NCBI GenBank assembly: GCA_019787685.1
Contig: JAHNUO010000002.1
Location: 744,001-808,000, forward strand
Reading direction: 5' to 3'
Source of the DNA: Chiua virens
Lineage: Eukaryota; Basidiomycota; Agaricomycetes; Boletales; Boletaceae
DNA length: 64,000 bases
In this document: in pieces, positions 1 to 11,460 of the stretch
How the letters are laid out: each line of letters begins with the position of its first letter
Numbering within the stretch: the first letter of the stretch is position 1
Made by a program: the position numbers and the translations under genes
The notes under the pieces: generated by a model
The model's database searches: none
The model's input: the letters and a program-made list of their open reading frames with translations, nothing else
Told to the model about the DNA's origin: nothing

Positions 1-11
1 ACCTAACTTAC

Positions 12-1105
12 CTTTGGTGTCAAACCCTTGAAGAACGCCCGGAACCCCTCATTGCGAACCAGATCCCTCACGACCGTCACCCCAGGTACCTTGTGCTCAA
101 AGTTGGCATTCTGGATGCGTGTCTTGACAGTATCGAGTGGTGCAGCGACCGTGATAGAGGCAACGGCACCCGCAACCGAGGCGATAAAGTTTTGGGTCCA
201 GGTAGCCTTGGAGTAGTCGGACACACCTAGAAGGTATTCCTTTGTGGCAGCCGATCCACCGAAGAGCTGGCAGAGGGTGAATCTAATGAAGAAAAGCGCG
301 ATAAAAAAAACATACTGCAAATGATCCGGGGGCATTACGGGCCATGGTCCATCCCCAGCCACGGTAGAGGGTAGTACCTTCCTCCATGAATATCCGGAGG
401 ACACCGCGTCCCCGAAATGCCTCTGGATTTACTTGACGCTTGATTTTGAGCACATCAAGGGGTAGAAGGACCTAGAAGGTAACAGTATGAGAGGATATAA
501 AGTCCCGCGGGTATTGTGGGGGCATACCACTTCGCCGATCCCAGTCAAGCTGTATCACAGGACGTCAAACACATGACACGTGTGCAGAACTAGGACGACA
601 ACGTACCTTCCGGCGGTGGCCTGTATCATCAACTTGCCCTTTCGCTCGCCAAAGGTGCTCGTGAAGTAATCCTTGTAGTTGCGCGAGATGATGTCGTTGA
701 ACCAGGGCTGCCCACCGAACTTGTATATCCGTTGAGAAATCTTGTAGCCCGCGGCATACCCAAGGCCAGGGAAGAGAGAGAAAAACTTGCGGCCGGCAGA
801 GGCAGTCGCGTAATCACGAAATATGATACTGTTGAGTGTCGAGAAGGAGACCTATTCGTCCGAAAGGGGATAAGCTGGAGAATGAGAGGAAACAAGTGTT
901 ATCACCTTTGCCTTGTTGCTCATCAGGCGCTTAGCGACTGTGTCCACCGGGTGGAATACCAAAAGCTCAGCAACACCTGTTGAACGGACGCAGTGAGCGG
1001 GGGTATGCAGTTATTTGGAGAGAAGGAACCTCACCGGATGCACCCTGAGCCAAGTACACGAGCAGTGCCCGACTCTTTGGATTTTCCAGCAAGGGGAGGA
1101 GACAT
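12..1105 (-). CDS. GGC1: Mitochondrial GTP/GDP carrier (GGC1), 3' end outside window
   Basis: Mitochondrial carrier family protein of the inner membrane, exchanging GTP for GDP to supply matrix GTP; linked in yeast to mitochondrial iron homeostasis. Three carrier signatures are visible: FHPVDTVAKR in repeat 1, LLPLDVLKIKRQVNPE in repeat 2 and APLDTVKTRIQN in repeat 3. The stretch PLDVLKIKRQ and the LYRGWGWTMARNAP region identify GGC1 rather than another carrier. At least five exons are joined by introns of about 50-60 nt. The last visible exon ends at 12 with a GTAAGT donor, so the C-terminal tip lies beyond the left edge. The ATG at 1103-1105 gives MSPPLAGKSKESGTARVLGS. Near 1043-1045 the frame must skip one base (GGG read as GG) to join LGS to GASGVAELL; this is probably a sequencing insertion. 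Head to head with hexokinase. Confidence 0.9.
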
Positions 1106-1434
1106 TGTTAGAAAAGAGGAAATCACTGGTCGAAAAATGTGCAGGATGTATTACAGGAGTTATGTAACACTCGTTTTTGGAATCTAGATACTCATCTCCG
1201 AGTCAGTCCGAGTCTAAGCATGGTCGCTGGCAAGGGGAGTTATTTCTGCACCAAGCGGGTGTAAGTACTGCAACTGAATCCAGAATGTTCCCCTGACAAC
1301 TGAACGTTCCGCTGTTTTTGCTAGTGATACTCGGATGAATGACCAAAATGAGCGAAAGGGGTCGGTTTTATGACACAGCTTATATTCCGGTCTGACTTAT
1401 CGGCTTGGCTATTCTCTTTTCTACCTCTACCCCC
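1106..1434. promoter_or_regulatory. Divergent promoter region GGC1 / hexokinase
   Basis: These 329 bases lie between the start codons of two divergently transcribed genes, so they must hold both 5' leaders and promoters. I see no ORF worth calling and no clear TATA box. Confidence 0.5.
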
Positions 1435-3542
1435 ATGTCACTCACTTCCCAGTCCCAGCAGGTCGCTCTCGATGCACTCAGAGCTCAGTTCACCATCTCA
1501 GATGACTCCCTTGCAAACATCACCACCACCTTCCTCCGCGAGGCAGTCGGCGGTCTCACCAACTATGGCTGCTCTATGGCCATGATGTATGCTCCCGGTT
1601 TGTGCCGATCACATTCGTACTAACCTCTTTTCAGTCCCACCTTCGTCAAGGAAGTCCCCGATGGTTCCGAGACCGGGTATGTCTCGCGCGTCTATCTCTC
1701 CCATATCTTATGTCAGTGATCATCTACCCGAACAGCACCTTCCTGGCCCTTGACCTAGGCGGCACTAACCTGTAGGTCAACACGTCATGCCTCGTGCTGA
1801 CCGCTGAATGTCGATCCCAGTCGCGTGTGCGAGGTAACACTGCATGGCGATAAAACCTTCACCCTCCGCCAGCAAAAGTACAAGGTCTCCGAGACCCTGA
1901 AGACCGGAGAGGCCACCACACTGTTTGGTATGGTCCCCTGACTTCTGCTGCAACAAACTGTGACGACTCGCTTCAAGATTATCTCGCCGACTCCGTCGAT
2001 ACCTTCCTCACCGACTCTGGCTCTCCCTCCACTGCCATTCCAACCTCACTTGCCCCCAACCAACGACCCGACTCCGTTTTCAGCAACAATTCTACTACAT
2101 CGCACATTCCCCTCGCCCTCACATTCTCTTTCCCCGTAGAGCAAACCGCCCTCGACTCTGGGCACACTCCTCACTTGGACAAAAGGTTTCACTGCCAAAA
2201 ATGCAATTGGAAAGGACATTGTCAAACTCCTTCAGGATGCCTTTGACCGGAAACACATTCATGTCAGATGTGTTGCGCTCGTGAATGACGTGAGGCCTCC
2301 CTTCTCTAGATTACGCTTCGGTCGGTCTTGATCGTGTCGACTGAAACATCCACGTTGACAGACAGTCGGTGCCCTCCTATCAAGAGCGTACACGTCGGGA
2401 GGGTGCATCCTCGGTGCTATTTTTGGTACAGGGACGAATGGCGCATACGTGGAAGAAGTAGCCAATATTGCAAAGTTTGGAAATGGCCCGGCTGCCGCTG
2501 AGGGTGGTTACATGATCGTCAACACCGAATGGGGAGGTTTCGATAATACAGTACGTCTTTTCCGGTTCATTCATTGGTCATCCATCTCATGGCTTATCCA
2601 TAGCGGTCCGCACTCCCGACGACACCATTCGATAACAAGCTTGATCGCGAATCCATCAATCCGCGCTTCCAAGCATTCGAGAAATTTATATCGGGAATGT
2701 ACCTCGGAGAAGTGACCCGAAACGTCATTCTTAGCCTTGTTGATGCTTGTCCGAAACCGCTCCTCTTCGGAGGACGCTCTACCCTGTCCTTGAACAAACA
2801 GTGGGGGGTCGACACAGCGGTATTGAGCGAGGTTGAAGAAGCCTGGCAGGGAATCGGCAGATATGCCTCCGATACTAACACTTCCGACGAGGAAAGATTG
2901 ACCCGTGTCCGGGATGTAATCGTGCAGCATCTCGGTTTCGACGCTTCCGAGGTCTCACTAGCGGACGCAGACGTCATCCGTCAAATCTGCGGGCTCGTGG
3001 TGACCCGTGCGGCGCGTCTAAGTGCCTGTGCCGTTGCTGCCGTCTTGGTGCAGACAGGCCGTGCCCGATGCACCGGAAGCGACACAGTCAAGGACCCCAC
3101 GGCTGCCTTGCGGGACGAGGAACAGCGAATCGGCGTCGGCGTCGATGGAAGGTTCGTTAAGTTCACAAGCGATCATGAGCGCGAGCTGATTCTTCTCCCG
3201 TCGGTCTTCATATTTCTAGCTTGGTCGAACATTATCCTCGCTTCCAGTCCATGATGAGGGAATCGTTGCGTGCGCTCGTCGGTTCCGAGATCGAGAGCCG
3301 CGTCGACATTGGCTTGGCCAAGGATGGGAGCGGAGCCGGAGGTAAGTCGGGTTGCAACTTGTTCTTATCAGAACAATATTGCTGATGTATGACGCGTGGC
3401 CGTAGCCGCCTTGTGTGCATTAGTGGCGCAAAAGCAAAACGCAGCCAAGGAGGCACAGGGCGCATATTGTCAGGACCCAGCAGGCGGGCCGCCACAGATC
3501 CGATCAGTGGAGAACTACGCCTACCTGACTTCGCTGTCGTGA
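1435..3542 (+). CDS. Hexokinase
   Basis: Phosphorylates glucose and other hexoses with ATP, the first step of glycolysis, in the cytosol. The family landmarks appear in order across the spliced exons: LDLGGTNLRV (phosphate-binding loop), LTFSFPVEQTALDSGTLLTW followed by TKGF (sugar-binding signature), VNDTVGALLS with the catalytic Asp, GTGTNGAY and EWGGFDN. The protein is about 530 residues, slightly longer than yeast Hxk2 (486), the excess lying in a Ser/Thr-rich insert before the sugar-binding motif and in a C-terminal extension. About eight short introns interrupt it; one falls exactly between ND and TVG of the catalytic motif. The start MSLTSQSQQ at 1435 is the first ATG of the open exon. 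Whether it is a true hexokinase or a glucokinase cannot be decided by eye. Confidence 0.93.
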
Positions 3543-4316
3543 TGTCATGGAGTTAGAAGCAAGAACTAGAAACGTGTTTATGTATATGTACGTATTAGCC
3601 ATCCGTCCTCCCACGACCGTGTACTCCGTTTTGTCTTGAACGAAAGGGACTCGGTCGTTATCACAGGCACCGAAAATGCATGTAGACATGACATCCTGAG
3701 AGAATGCGTCCAAACCCTCGGGGATAAGTACGTCACGGCACGCCGTGGGCGTGTTGGACCTACCACACCGTTTGCGCGTTTTCAACATTTTCAAGATCAT
3801 TCATACATCGTCATCAACGTCATCGCGCTCATCATTTACATGTATCACCCAAAACAAAAGCATCGCCATCGACAATGAAACGTATGTATGAGAGGAGGAA
3901 AAGTGTATCATGTGTGGATATTATACTGCTAGTCGTATCGTACATAGTAGTGTGTACACGTCTTTTTATATGTCAAACCATCCAAGGCATGCGAGCAACT
4001 GGCATGGCAGGGGAAAGCGGAACATCAGCACACGCAAGTGTCGCCTTCTTGTCATCTAGATATGGTGAGAGTGGCATGGCTCCAACGCTCCATGTGAAGC
4101 ACAAGTAACGATACATTTGAGGCGGGCGGAGGCGATAGTGTGTGGTGGCACGAAGATAGCATTTTTTCGTGTATGGACATCTCAGCTGCTGAGTGTTATA
4201 TACCGTATCTAGGGGAGTCAGCGAAACCCGCACTTTTGTCCACATACGACCGAAGACTCACCGAGAATGACGCATGCGATAATGTCAAGACTCGGTGTTG
4301 AAATGTTTGGGGGCAC
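3543..4316. other. Convergent intergenic region, no gene seen
   Basis: This is the space between the 3' ends of hexokinase and the bZIP gene. Only short ORFs of low coding quality occur. It should contain two 3' UTRs. No repeat or RNA gene is evident. Confidence 0.4.
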
Positions 4317-5889
4317 TTAGTACCCGTAGGACGCTCGTGCGGTGGTCGCGCTGGCTGCGCCTCCACCTTTGGTGGCCATATTCATGCTCATGCTAACAGG
4401 TTGCCCGTTAGGTGCGACCCCGTTCACTACGCTAGATGGTACGACACCGGGACCCACCGTCGGTCCTCCCGGCCCAATGACATTGTTGCCAACGAGCGCT
4501 GAAAGTCGAGAAATTTCTTCGCGTGAAGATACTAGCGCCGATGTGAGTCGCTCGTTTTCTGTAGTGAGCAATTCGACCTTGGCCTGGAGGGAAGCCAGCC
4601 ATGCTTTCTTCCGTTGGCGACATTTTAGTGCAGCTGAATGGATGTCAAGGCGCCAGTACAACGAGCAATTACTGTTCAAACCTTGTCGGTTGCGTTCCAA
4701 GAAGTTTCTGCGTTTCTCTTCCTCGCTCTCGGGTTTCTTTTGTTGTTTAGTCTTTGGCCCACCATTTTGGGACTGGTGTTGCAATTGATGGGGCGAGTCG
4801 TCTTCTTCCTCTTCCTCTTCCTCCTCCTCCTCTTCCTCCGAGTCATGTCCCCTACCAGTGCTGGTACTATTTACGGTGTTAGCACGAGTACGTTTTTGTT
4901 GAGCCGGTGGGGCTGCGGCACGAGTCGCAGGTGGAGAGGGGCTTCCTGTATCATACGACTTGCGTTTCGTCCCCCTGCGGCCATTTGCAGGGGCTGCTAC
5001 CGTGCCGTTGGCACGTGCCTGCGCTTCTTCGCGTTTCGTGAGTTCCTGGTGGGCTTGCGATAGCAAATACAAGCCATTCGCGGCTGTGTTCGTTGCGCTA
5101 TTAGTGCTGATGTAACCAGTATCATTATCTTGGTTCGCCGTAACTGAGGTAGAAAGATGGGAGCTCGTGGCGGGCGCATGTGTAGCGGCTGTGTACTGGT
5201 TAGAAGAGTTGCCAAGCACACCGTTTATCGCCGAGAGGGTGTTTGGAGTGATGGTAGCGTTCGCAGAGTTGGAAGTGTTGTTGTTCATAAGGGCAAGGAA
5301 GGCAGCGGTGTTCGGGGAGGGGGGAGGGAAGGAAACTGGCCCGCCGACAAGGGGGGTGAGACCAGTTCCGGGGGTGAGACCAGTGCGGGGAGTGAGACCG
5401 GTTCGGGGGGTGAGACCAGTGCGAAAAGAAGTAGGGTCAAAAGGCAAATGAGGGGTGGAGTCGGAGCCCTGCTGTGGGCCGGCCAGCATGGCAGGGGAGA
5501 GCGGGCCGGCTCGGAGAGAGTTGGCGAGGGAAGTTGAGAACTGCCAAGTTGTAGCTTTCCGAGGGGGAGGCAATTGCAGCGACCGGGGGAAGGACGGTAC
5601 GTGGGGAAGAACGGCCGGCGTCATTCTTGGGGTGAGAGATGGAAGATGCCGAGGGGGGTCTGTCGGACTGAGAAGCGCGGGAAGAATGATTAGAGGCGGG
5701 GGATGCCGAGTCTCGGCGGGATGCCGAAGTGTGGCGGATGTGGGAGGGGCGGGAGAAGGACTGCTCGAAGGGGTTGGGTTCCAAATCAAAGTCAGAGCGG
5801 GTCTGCCGGGCAGACTGCCGGTGCGGGAGCTGTTGGTGGTGTTCGGCGGCGGAGGGGGAGTCGCGGTTCTTCGGGGGAGTGGAAGGCAT
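4317..5889 (-). CDS. ATF/CREB-type bZIP transcription factor (Atf1-like)
   Basis: Nuclear DNA-binding regulator, probably a stress-activated MAP-kinase target like fission yeast Atf1. The N-terminus carries FDLEPNPFEQSF, a hallmark of the Aft1 HRA region. The middle holds SLRAGPLSPAMLAGP, also conserved in Atf1-like proteins. A run of about twelve Glu precedes the basic region NFLERNRQ-AALKCRQRKKAW, which is followed by a leucine zipper (LQAKVELLTTENERLTSAL). A 48-nt intron at 4634-4681 splits the basic region. Upstream in-frame ATGs exist (to 5979), but MPSTPPKNRDSPSAAEHH at 5889 looks like the natural start. The N-terminal and C-terminal frames join only if one base is skipped at 5546-5547 (SYN then WQFSTSLANSL), probably an assembly insertion. 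An 18-bp tandem repeat encodes RTGLTP four times. Confidence 0.85.
4634..4681 (-). other. In-frame 48-nt intron splitting the bZIP basic region
   Basis: Removing it joins NRQ to AALKCRQRKKAW, the consensus basic region. The intron is a multiple of three and has no in-frame stop, so retention would insert 16 residues into the DNA-binding helix without truncating the protein. Confidence 0.7.
5353..5424 (-). repeat. 18-bp tandem repeat, 4 copies, coding RTGLTP
   Basis: Four imperfect 18-bp units with the common core GGTGAGACC(A/G)GT on the plus strand start about every 18 bases (TGAG at 5357, 5375, 5393, 5411). They encode (R/G)TGLTP repeats in the bZIP protein and could vary in copy number between strains. 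Confidence 0.8.
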
Positions 5890-6259
5890 TATGACGTCGG
5901 GGAGTGGGACGTCTATGACGACAGAGGTCGCAAAGTGACGCACGGTGGGGGAAATGACACAGCCTATTGTCGGACACACATTTAGCTCAGGTCGGTGAGT
6001 GTCGGGATCGCAGATACCTGCGTTTCAGACACAACAAGACACTTTGCAGGTGGCCGTGGTGCTCGTCTTCGGTGGCCCGTGCACAATCGGTTGTTTTCCG
6101 AGTAGAGGGTTGCGAGAAGGAATGACGACGTCTGACGTAGTCGTGTTATATTCGACTTCAAGCGGAGTTCAAATGCACTCAAGCTTCCTATCGCAGATCC
6201 GATATTGATCTGATGCACGTCATACCCTGCCACGCTCCTTATTCCCCCGCACCTCCCCT
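5890..6259. promoter_or_regulatory. bZIP 5' region and 3' flank of DUF3445 gene
   Basis: This 370-base stretch lies between the bZIP start and the stop codon of the next minus-strand gene. It should contain the bZIP promoter and leader and the 3' UTR of the DUF3445 gene. No further gene is seen. The bZIP frame stays open upstream to 5979, so a longer N-terminus is possible. Confidence 0.35.
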
Positions 6260-8118
6260 TCAATACGGATACCCTCTCATACCCTCCTCATACCCACCCC
6301 CCCTCTCCGCACACTCGTCTAGATATCTTAGTAGTATTTCCTGGTACATCTTCCGTCCCTTGTAGATCCCAACGTCCTCTGGCCAGCTGCGAATCGCACT
6401 CGCTAGCCGTCCTGCCACCCCTCGTTCCCTCGCGAGCTCTTCCACCTTAAATAGATACGTACGTATCCCGAATATAATGGCCCCTGTCCGTGGGAGTCGC
6501 CGTAACGTCTGGCGCTCGCTGCGCACGCGGAGCGTAGCCGGCGCAAGGTACGATGCTGGCTCCGCCCTGTGTCCATGCCCATGCTTGAATTCGTCCTCGG
6601 GTCCGTTTGTCGACTCTGACCACCCTAACTCCCCCGGATCCACTTCCAATGCTGTCTCTTCTCCGTTCCCTCTCTGTCCTATTTCCCCGGGCTTGACGAC
6701 CTGTATGAAATAATTGTTCCGTATCACTGGCTTATCCAGAGGCATGCGTCTGAAGAACCGCTCCATGCTCATTTCCAGTTTCTCCTTGACTGCGATAACA
6801 AATAAGCGAAAAGTTTACATCATCATGATAACACGGCTAAGCACGCACATTGGGGTACATTCCCTGACACATGGATTTCGTCCAGTGACTTGCCAATTTT
6901 GTCGTCCATGCGCCAGAACCCTTCATTACGTCGCTATCAGTCAAACCTACTTAACTGGTGCATGTCTGCCCACTAACCTGCGGTACATATTGATCCCGCC
7001 TGGAAATAATACTTCCCGTCCGATCCTATGCCGCGCTGCAGTCAGCAAGCACCGCGACAAATAGGTCACCACGCGGAATGAGAGCGGCAAATCACCTTCC
7101 ATCATAATAGCAATGTCTTCTTGCACCCTGTTGTATTTTCACTAAGCACGTCGTGATATATGCACGAGATATGACGCACAGCCCAGTTACGATTTCCATG
7201 GCCAGTTCCCCCATCTCCACGGCTTCAAGGGCGTCCAACCTGCTCAACTCGAATTTGGCCCCGGTGTCCTTGACCTCGATGGTGCAGATCGGTAGGCTCC
7301 CGTCCCACGAAAGCGGAACTCCCCCAATAGCAGGCACAGATGAAGATGAGCCCCGAGTGACGCGAAAGGACGTTGGATACCGTCGGGAAAGATATTCAGC
7401 AAGCTCATACACTAATTCTTTCGCTATACGAAGATTATGAGGTCAACCTCAATCTCAAGATGGATATTACATACCAGCTTCAGCTCCTCCAGGTACCTTG
7501 ACGATACTGTCTTCACGTAAAGGCAGGACACGGACGACGTTTTTGCCGCGGGTTTTAAGTCTGAAGCTGCGGACACGCTGGTACATTGGGTAAGTGGAAT
7601 CGAGCTCAATCCATTCGCTCCAAGGCATGGCACGAATGCCCATTGTTACACTTTCAGGTATCGGTTGGCCTGTTTCATACGTCACGAACTGAGCGGACTC
7701 ACTGATATTCACCCCATCGGAATGGACGGTACGGAACGGGCTTCATATCCCTGAGCTCGAATGCACAAGGGGTGACCTCTGGATAGTCGAAAGCTTGCGG
7801 AGTCCATTCTGGATTCAAGCACTGGTTGAGCACTCGTTTCAAACAAACGTAGTCAGGCTCACCTCCGTGCTCACGGTTCTTGTTCTCGGGTTCACCTTTG
7901 ATAACATCTGATTTGAGGAGGGTACTAGGCTTGGGACGCACTCTGGTCCACGTCCACTTTAAAGCCCCGAGAAACACCAAAAGTACGAGACCGTGGAGTA
8001 CGGCGTCATGCAACTTGGTTACAGATACGTCATTGGAGCCAGGAGAGTCGTCTCGTCCGATGCTGTGTAACCCAACCGCGGATATTAGCTTCTCGAACCA
8101 GCTCGGATTCAATTCCAT
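6260..8118 (-). CDS. DUF3445 protein (heme-dependent oxidative N-demethylase-like)
   Basis: Member of the DUF3445/HDOD family; bacterial relatives are heme proteins that oxidatively N-demethylate small amines. The cellular role in fungi is not known to me. Conserved blocks appear in order: PYRPFRWGEYQ and VTMGIRAMPWSEWIELDSTY, YELAEYLSRRYP, a central block with DIAIMMEG, GSDGKYYFQAGSICTAG and FWRMDDKIGKSLDEIHVSG, then MSMERFFRRMPLDKPVIRNN and RSERQTLRRLPRTGAIIFGIRTY. A single hydrophobic helix near residues 35-55 (VLHGLVLLVFLGALKWTW) suggests a membrane anchor. About six short introns. The start is the ATG at 8116-8118 (MELNPSWFEK). Stop at 6260. Confidence 0.8.
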
Positions 8119-8583
8119 GATGATCAAAGTGGATGGGATCCTGGAATTTTGAATGAGAAGAAAGGTTGCATTTTATATGGGGTCACACACTGACGAAAGA
8201 GATAAGGGGAAATGCTAGATGGAAACGTGTTGGAGTCAACTGATCATGATTATTAAATGTGCTGCCGAGGACATCAAATGTTGTAGGCTCTCACGACGAA
8301 GTCAACGCCAGCACGTTGGTAACCTTCTGTGACATAGTACCATGCTCAGCGCTCAGCTTTTTGTCACCCAATGGACTGTCGCATTACCCTGAGCGTACAG
8401 CGCTCAAGGTCGAGGACTTGTGTCAACAATTAACTTGAATATTTTTGGAACAAAAATAATTATCGCGGGTGCCATCGGTAGTTCCCGGCACCACTCCTTC
8501 CCTCCGCAATTCCGAACATCCGTACGACGTAGTACGAATTCATTGCTCTCTGCTACCCTTAGCTCACCCTTTTGCGTTAGGTC
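8119..8583. promoter_or_regulatory. Divergent promoter region DUF3445 / ATP7
   Basis: 465 bases between two divergent starts. A CCAAT-type sequence (CCCAATGG, about 8367-8374) lies about 215 bases before the ATP7 start; CCAAT boxes bound by the Hap complex often control fungal respiratory genes. A CTCAGCG direct repeat occurs at 8345-8358 and recurs near 15.1 kb. Confidence 0.4.
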
Positions 8584-9364
8584 ATGGCCTCCAAAGCAGC
8601 CGTCGCCGCAGTTGTGAGTTTACAAATTTTCTTTCTCGTGCCCCGTTCAGTCTAACGCGAGCAGGATTTCACCCGCCTGTACACGACACTTGGACTGGGA
8701 AAAGGTTGACACCTTCATAGAAGATGTCGTGTGGATGCTCACTTTTACCGTAACCAGAGACAATTGCTGCTCTCCAGGTATTCCGCAAGCGGCACGGTGA
8801 TGCGCAACGTATACACGCTCAATACACGTCTCAACCGACAACAGTCGACCTTGCCCACTACCGTTCTGTCCTGAGAAACACTGCGATCGTCGACGAGGCA
8901 GAGAAACTGTTGAAGGATTTCAAGCCCGTTGCGTACGACGTCAGTGCACACATCAAAACTATTGAGACCTTTGAGGCCAAAGCGGTCAGTTGTCAGGGTT
9001 TCGCTAACAATATGTCCATCTAATGTCCGACGTATTGTAGATTGCAAAGGCCAAGGAGACTGCGCAAAAAATTGATGTTGAGTTGAAGGACCTACAAGCT
9101 ACTCTAGCCAACATCGAGGAGGCTCGTCCATTCGAGGACTTGACCGTACGTTTCACTTTATGGTCAATGGATTGGTATTGAAATTTTGTCGCACAGATAT
9201 CCGACTTTGAGGATTCCCACCCACGGTTGACAGAAACTGTTGACACCATGGTGAAGAAGGGGAAATTCAGTGTGCCAGGTAATCCCACGTGGCCTATGTA
9301 TGCTCAATGCGCTAATTTTTCTCCAGGCTACAAGGAGAAGTTCGGCGATCTCTCCCTTGTGTAG
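8584..9364 (+). CDS. ATP7: Mitochondrial F1Fo-ATP synthase subunit d
   Basis: Peripheral-stalk (stator) subunit of mitochondrial ATP synthase. Spliced protein of about 175 residues, the usual length for subunit d, starting [20 protein letters not shown]. Typical features include the early DFTRL segment, AHYRSVLRN, and a long helical, Lys/Glu-rich middle ([24 protein letters not shown] and [14 protein letters not shown]). The C-terminus has [18 protein letters not shown] and [14 protein letters not shown]. Five short introns. The ATG at 8584 is the first in the exon and matches the family start. Confidence 0.88.
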
Positions 9365-9561
9365 TCCTTTGTGTATATCCCTCTTTCAATAGAATTCACT
9401 GCAGCTGTTCGATTCCTAGTCTCTTAATTTGACTAGAAAGTTTTCTGGGCTTGTTGCTGACTAAGCAACATCGTATCCTGGCAATGACACGTTTTGTTCG
9501 TCTGTCCACACCACCACCGCAAATCCACCAAGTCTTGCCATTGTTCTGGTCGTGATATATA

Positions 9562-11325
9562 ATGGCTTCCCGGCCTCCCTCCCCTTCAAGATCGGAGGTT
9601 TCTAACGGCATGGGCTACTTCTCAGTACCTTTCGAACGATTTCTGCGCGACGATATCTCGGATTGGACGGGAGCGTTTACTTTGCTTGGTGTGTACCATA
9701 TATTTCCTCACGATGGTGGTTCACGAATGCATTCGTACAGATACAATGGAGACATATTTTGATTCCCGCTTGGATCTGCTGCAGCGGCAAATTCAAAAAC
9801 ATAGCGACAGGCTCAAGATGAAAGCGGAGGAAGCACTCAAAAAGCGTGCACAGTCCGGCGATGTGCTCGCGGAGAACCTCGACCGTGAAATCAAGAACTT
9901 CAAATTGAAGGTGCTTCATGCCTTTCTGCTTGCACAGTAGTTATCCTCATTCGTAAATTCAGGTCTCCGCGCGTTTGCAATCCCTTGTGACATCATGGCA
10001 TTCGGCAAAAGTGGTTCGGACGCGTGAAAAGGTTTCGTTCTTTTTTGGCGTGATGTCCTTGTTGGTGTCGGCACTGTTGTTCGGGATGGCACCAGAGTAT
10101 GCACTCTACAGACACTACCGAGCCACGCTGATGACACGTTTTAGATGGATCCACGTTGCATACACGGTTCAAGGGTTGTATCTACTCCCTCTCCGCGCTT
10201 ACACTTACAAGAAGCGTTCCTGGCACTATTTCCTGTTCGACCTTTGCTACTATGTTACGATTCTCAACTTCGTTTACCTTTGGCTCCTTCCCGGCAATAC
10301 GGCGTTATTCATGGCATGTTATTGCCTCTCGCATGGCTCCCTTGCAAGTGCAGTGGTCACGTGGAGAAATAGCCTTGTGTTTCACGATTCCGACAAAGTG
10401 ACGTCACTATTCGTTCACATCTATGCTCCGTTCACATTCACTGTCATTCGGTGAGTCGTTGATATCATTACCAACTATCACAAGGTTCGATTCTAAGCCT
10501 ACTATAGCCATTTCTATCCTGGGTCAGGAAGAACGTTTCCCTGCGCTTGCAGCGTTACCCCACTTGAACCCCGCACGTGCCTTACTTATCAGTGGTGCTA
10601 TTTGTAAGTGGCGTGTGGGGCTCCAGCGCATCTTGCTCAACTTTCTTTTAGATCTCATTTGGCAACTGTTGTACTGGAAGGTAATGGACATACTGAACTT
10701 CCCATTGTCAGCAGCTAAATATCTCCATGCAGTTTGTTTATGTAGATCGACGCACGAAGATCCAGTCTGGACAGAGGACGACGTCCTTGTCATACCTTCT
10801 GAACGATAAGCGTGGTGCTATCGGACGTGCACTTCATAGGACTAGTTCGGAAAAGCGTGAAGCTTACTTCATGACTGGTCAATTCGGTAATCACACCGTT
10901 TCTGTCTCCATACGTCATACACTGAATGCGGTAAATCTTAGTGTATTCTATTCTAGCGGAATTGCCGGCGGTGTACCTGCTGTACGACAACCCACGATGG
11001 AGCGGCACGTTTTTGATTTTGATCTTTGCCGTGAGCGTGTGGAACGGCGGAGGTTTCTACATCGAAGTTTTTGGGCGCAAGTGCGTACAGCTTGTCATCC
11101 ATTTCTTCCTTATATGTTGACTGTCACGATCTCCATAGATTTGAGCGTGAATTAGAGGCGCTGCGCAAGGAGCTCGCCGAGAATCGCTACGGACGCTCCA
11201 GCCCTCCACTTACGGATGCGGAGTCAGTTGCCAACACGCCTTTCGTTGACAACAAGGCACTACCTCCTGTTGATGATTCCATCGGAAACGATAACAATGA
11301 TTCTGAAGAACGAAAGGATCAATAG
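9562..11325 (+). CDS. GPC1: Glycerophosphocholine acyltransferase 1 (GPC1, DUF2838)
   Basis: Integral membrane acyltransferase that makes lysophosphatidylcholine from glycerophosphocholine and acyl-CoA in phospholipid remodelling. An N-terminal coiled coil (about residues 40-110, RLDLLQRQIQKHSDRLKMKAEE) is followed by about eight membrane helices. The signature run WIHVAYTVQGLYLLPLRAY, KRSWHYFLFDLCYYVTILN, SHGSLASAVVTWRNSLVFHD and SLFVHIYAPFTFTVIRHFYP is characteristic of DUF2838/GPC1. About nine short introns were inferred from frame switches and GT/AG pairs. The C-terminal tail is acidic and Asn-rich. The start MASRPPSPSRSEVSNGMGYF is at 9562. Its 3' end faces TAD1, 135 bases away. Confidence 0.88.
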
Positions 11326-11460
11326 CCTTTCGACGGTTGCCTGCTACGAAATCTAGAGTCGACTACCTTAGACCATTTATGACCTTTTATGATGGTAATT
11401 TCACGTTTGATCACCATGTATTACCATTGGTTTGTGATTGTAGTGCTCAAGTCAATACAA

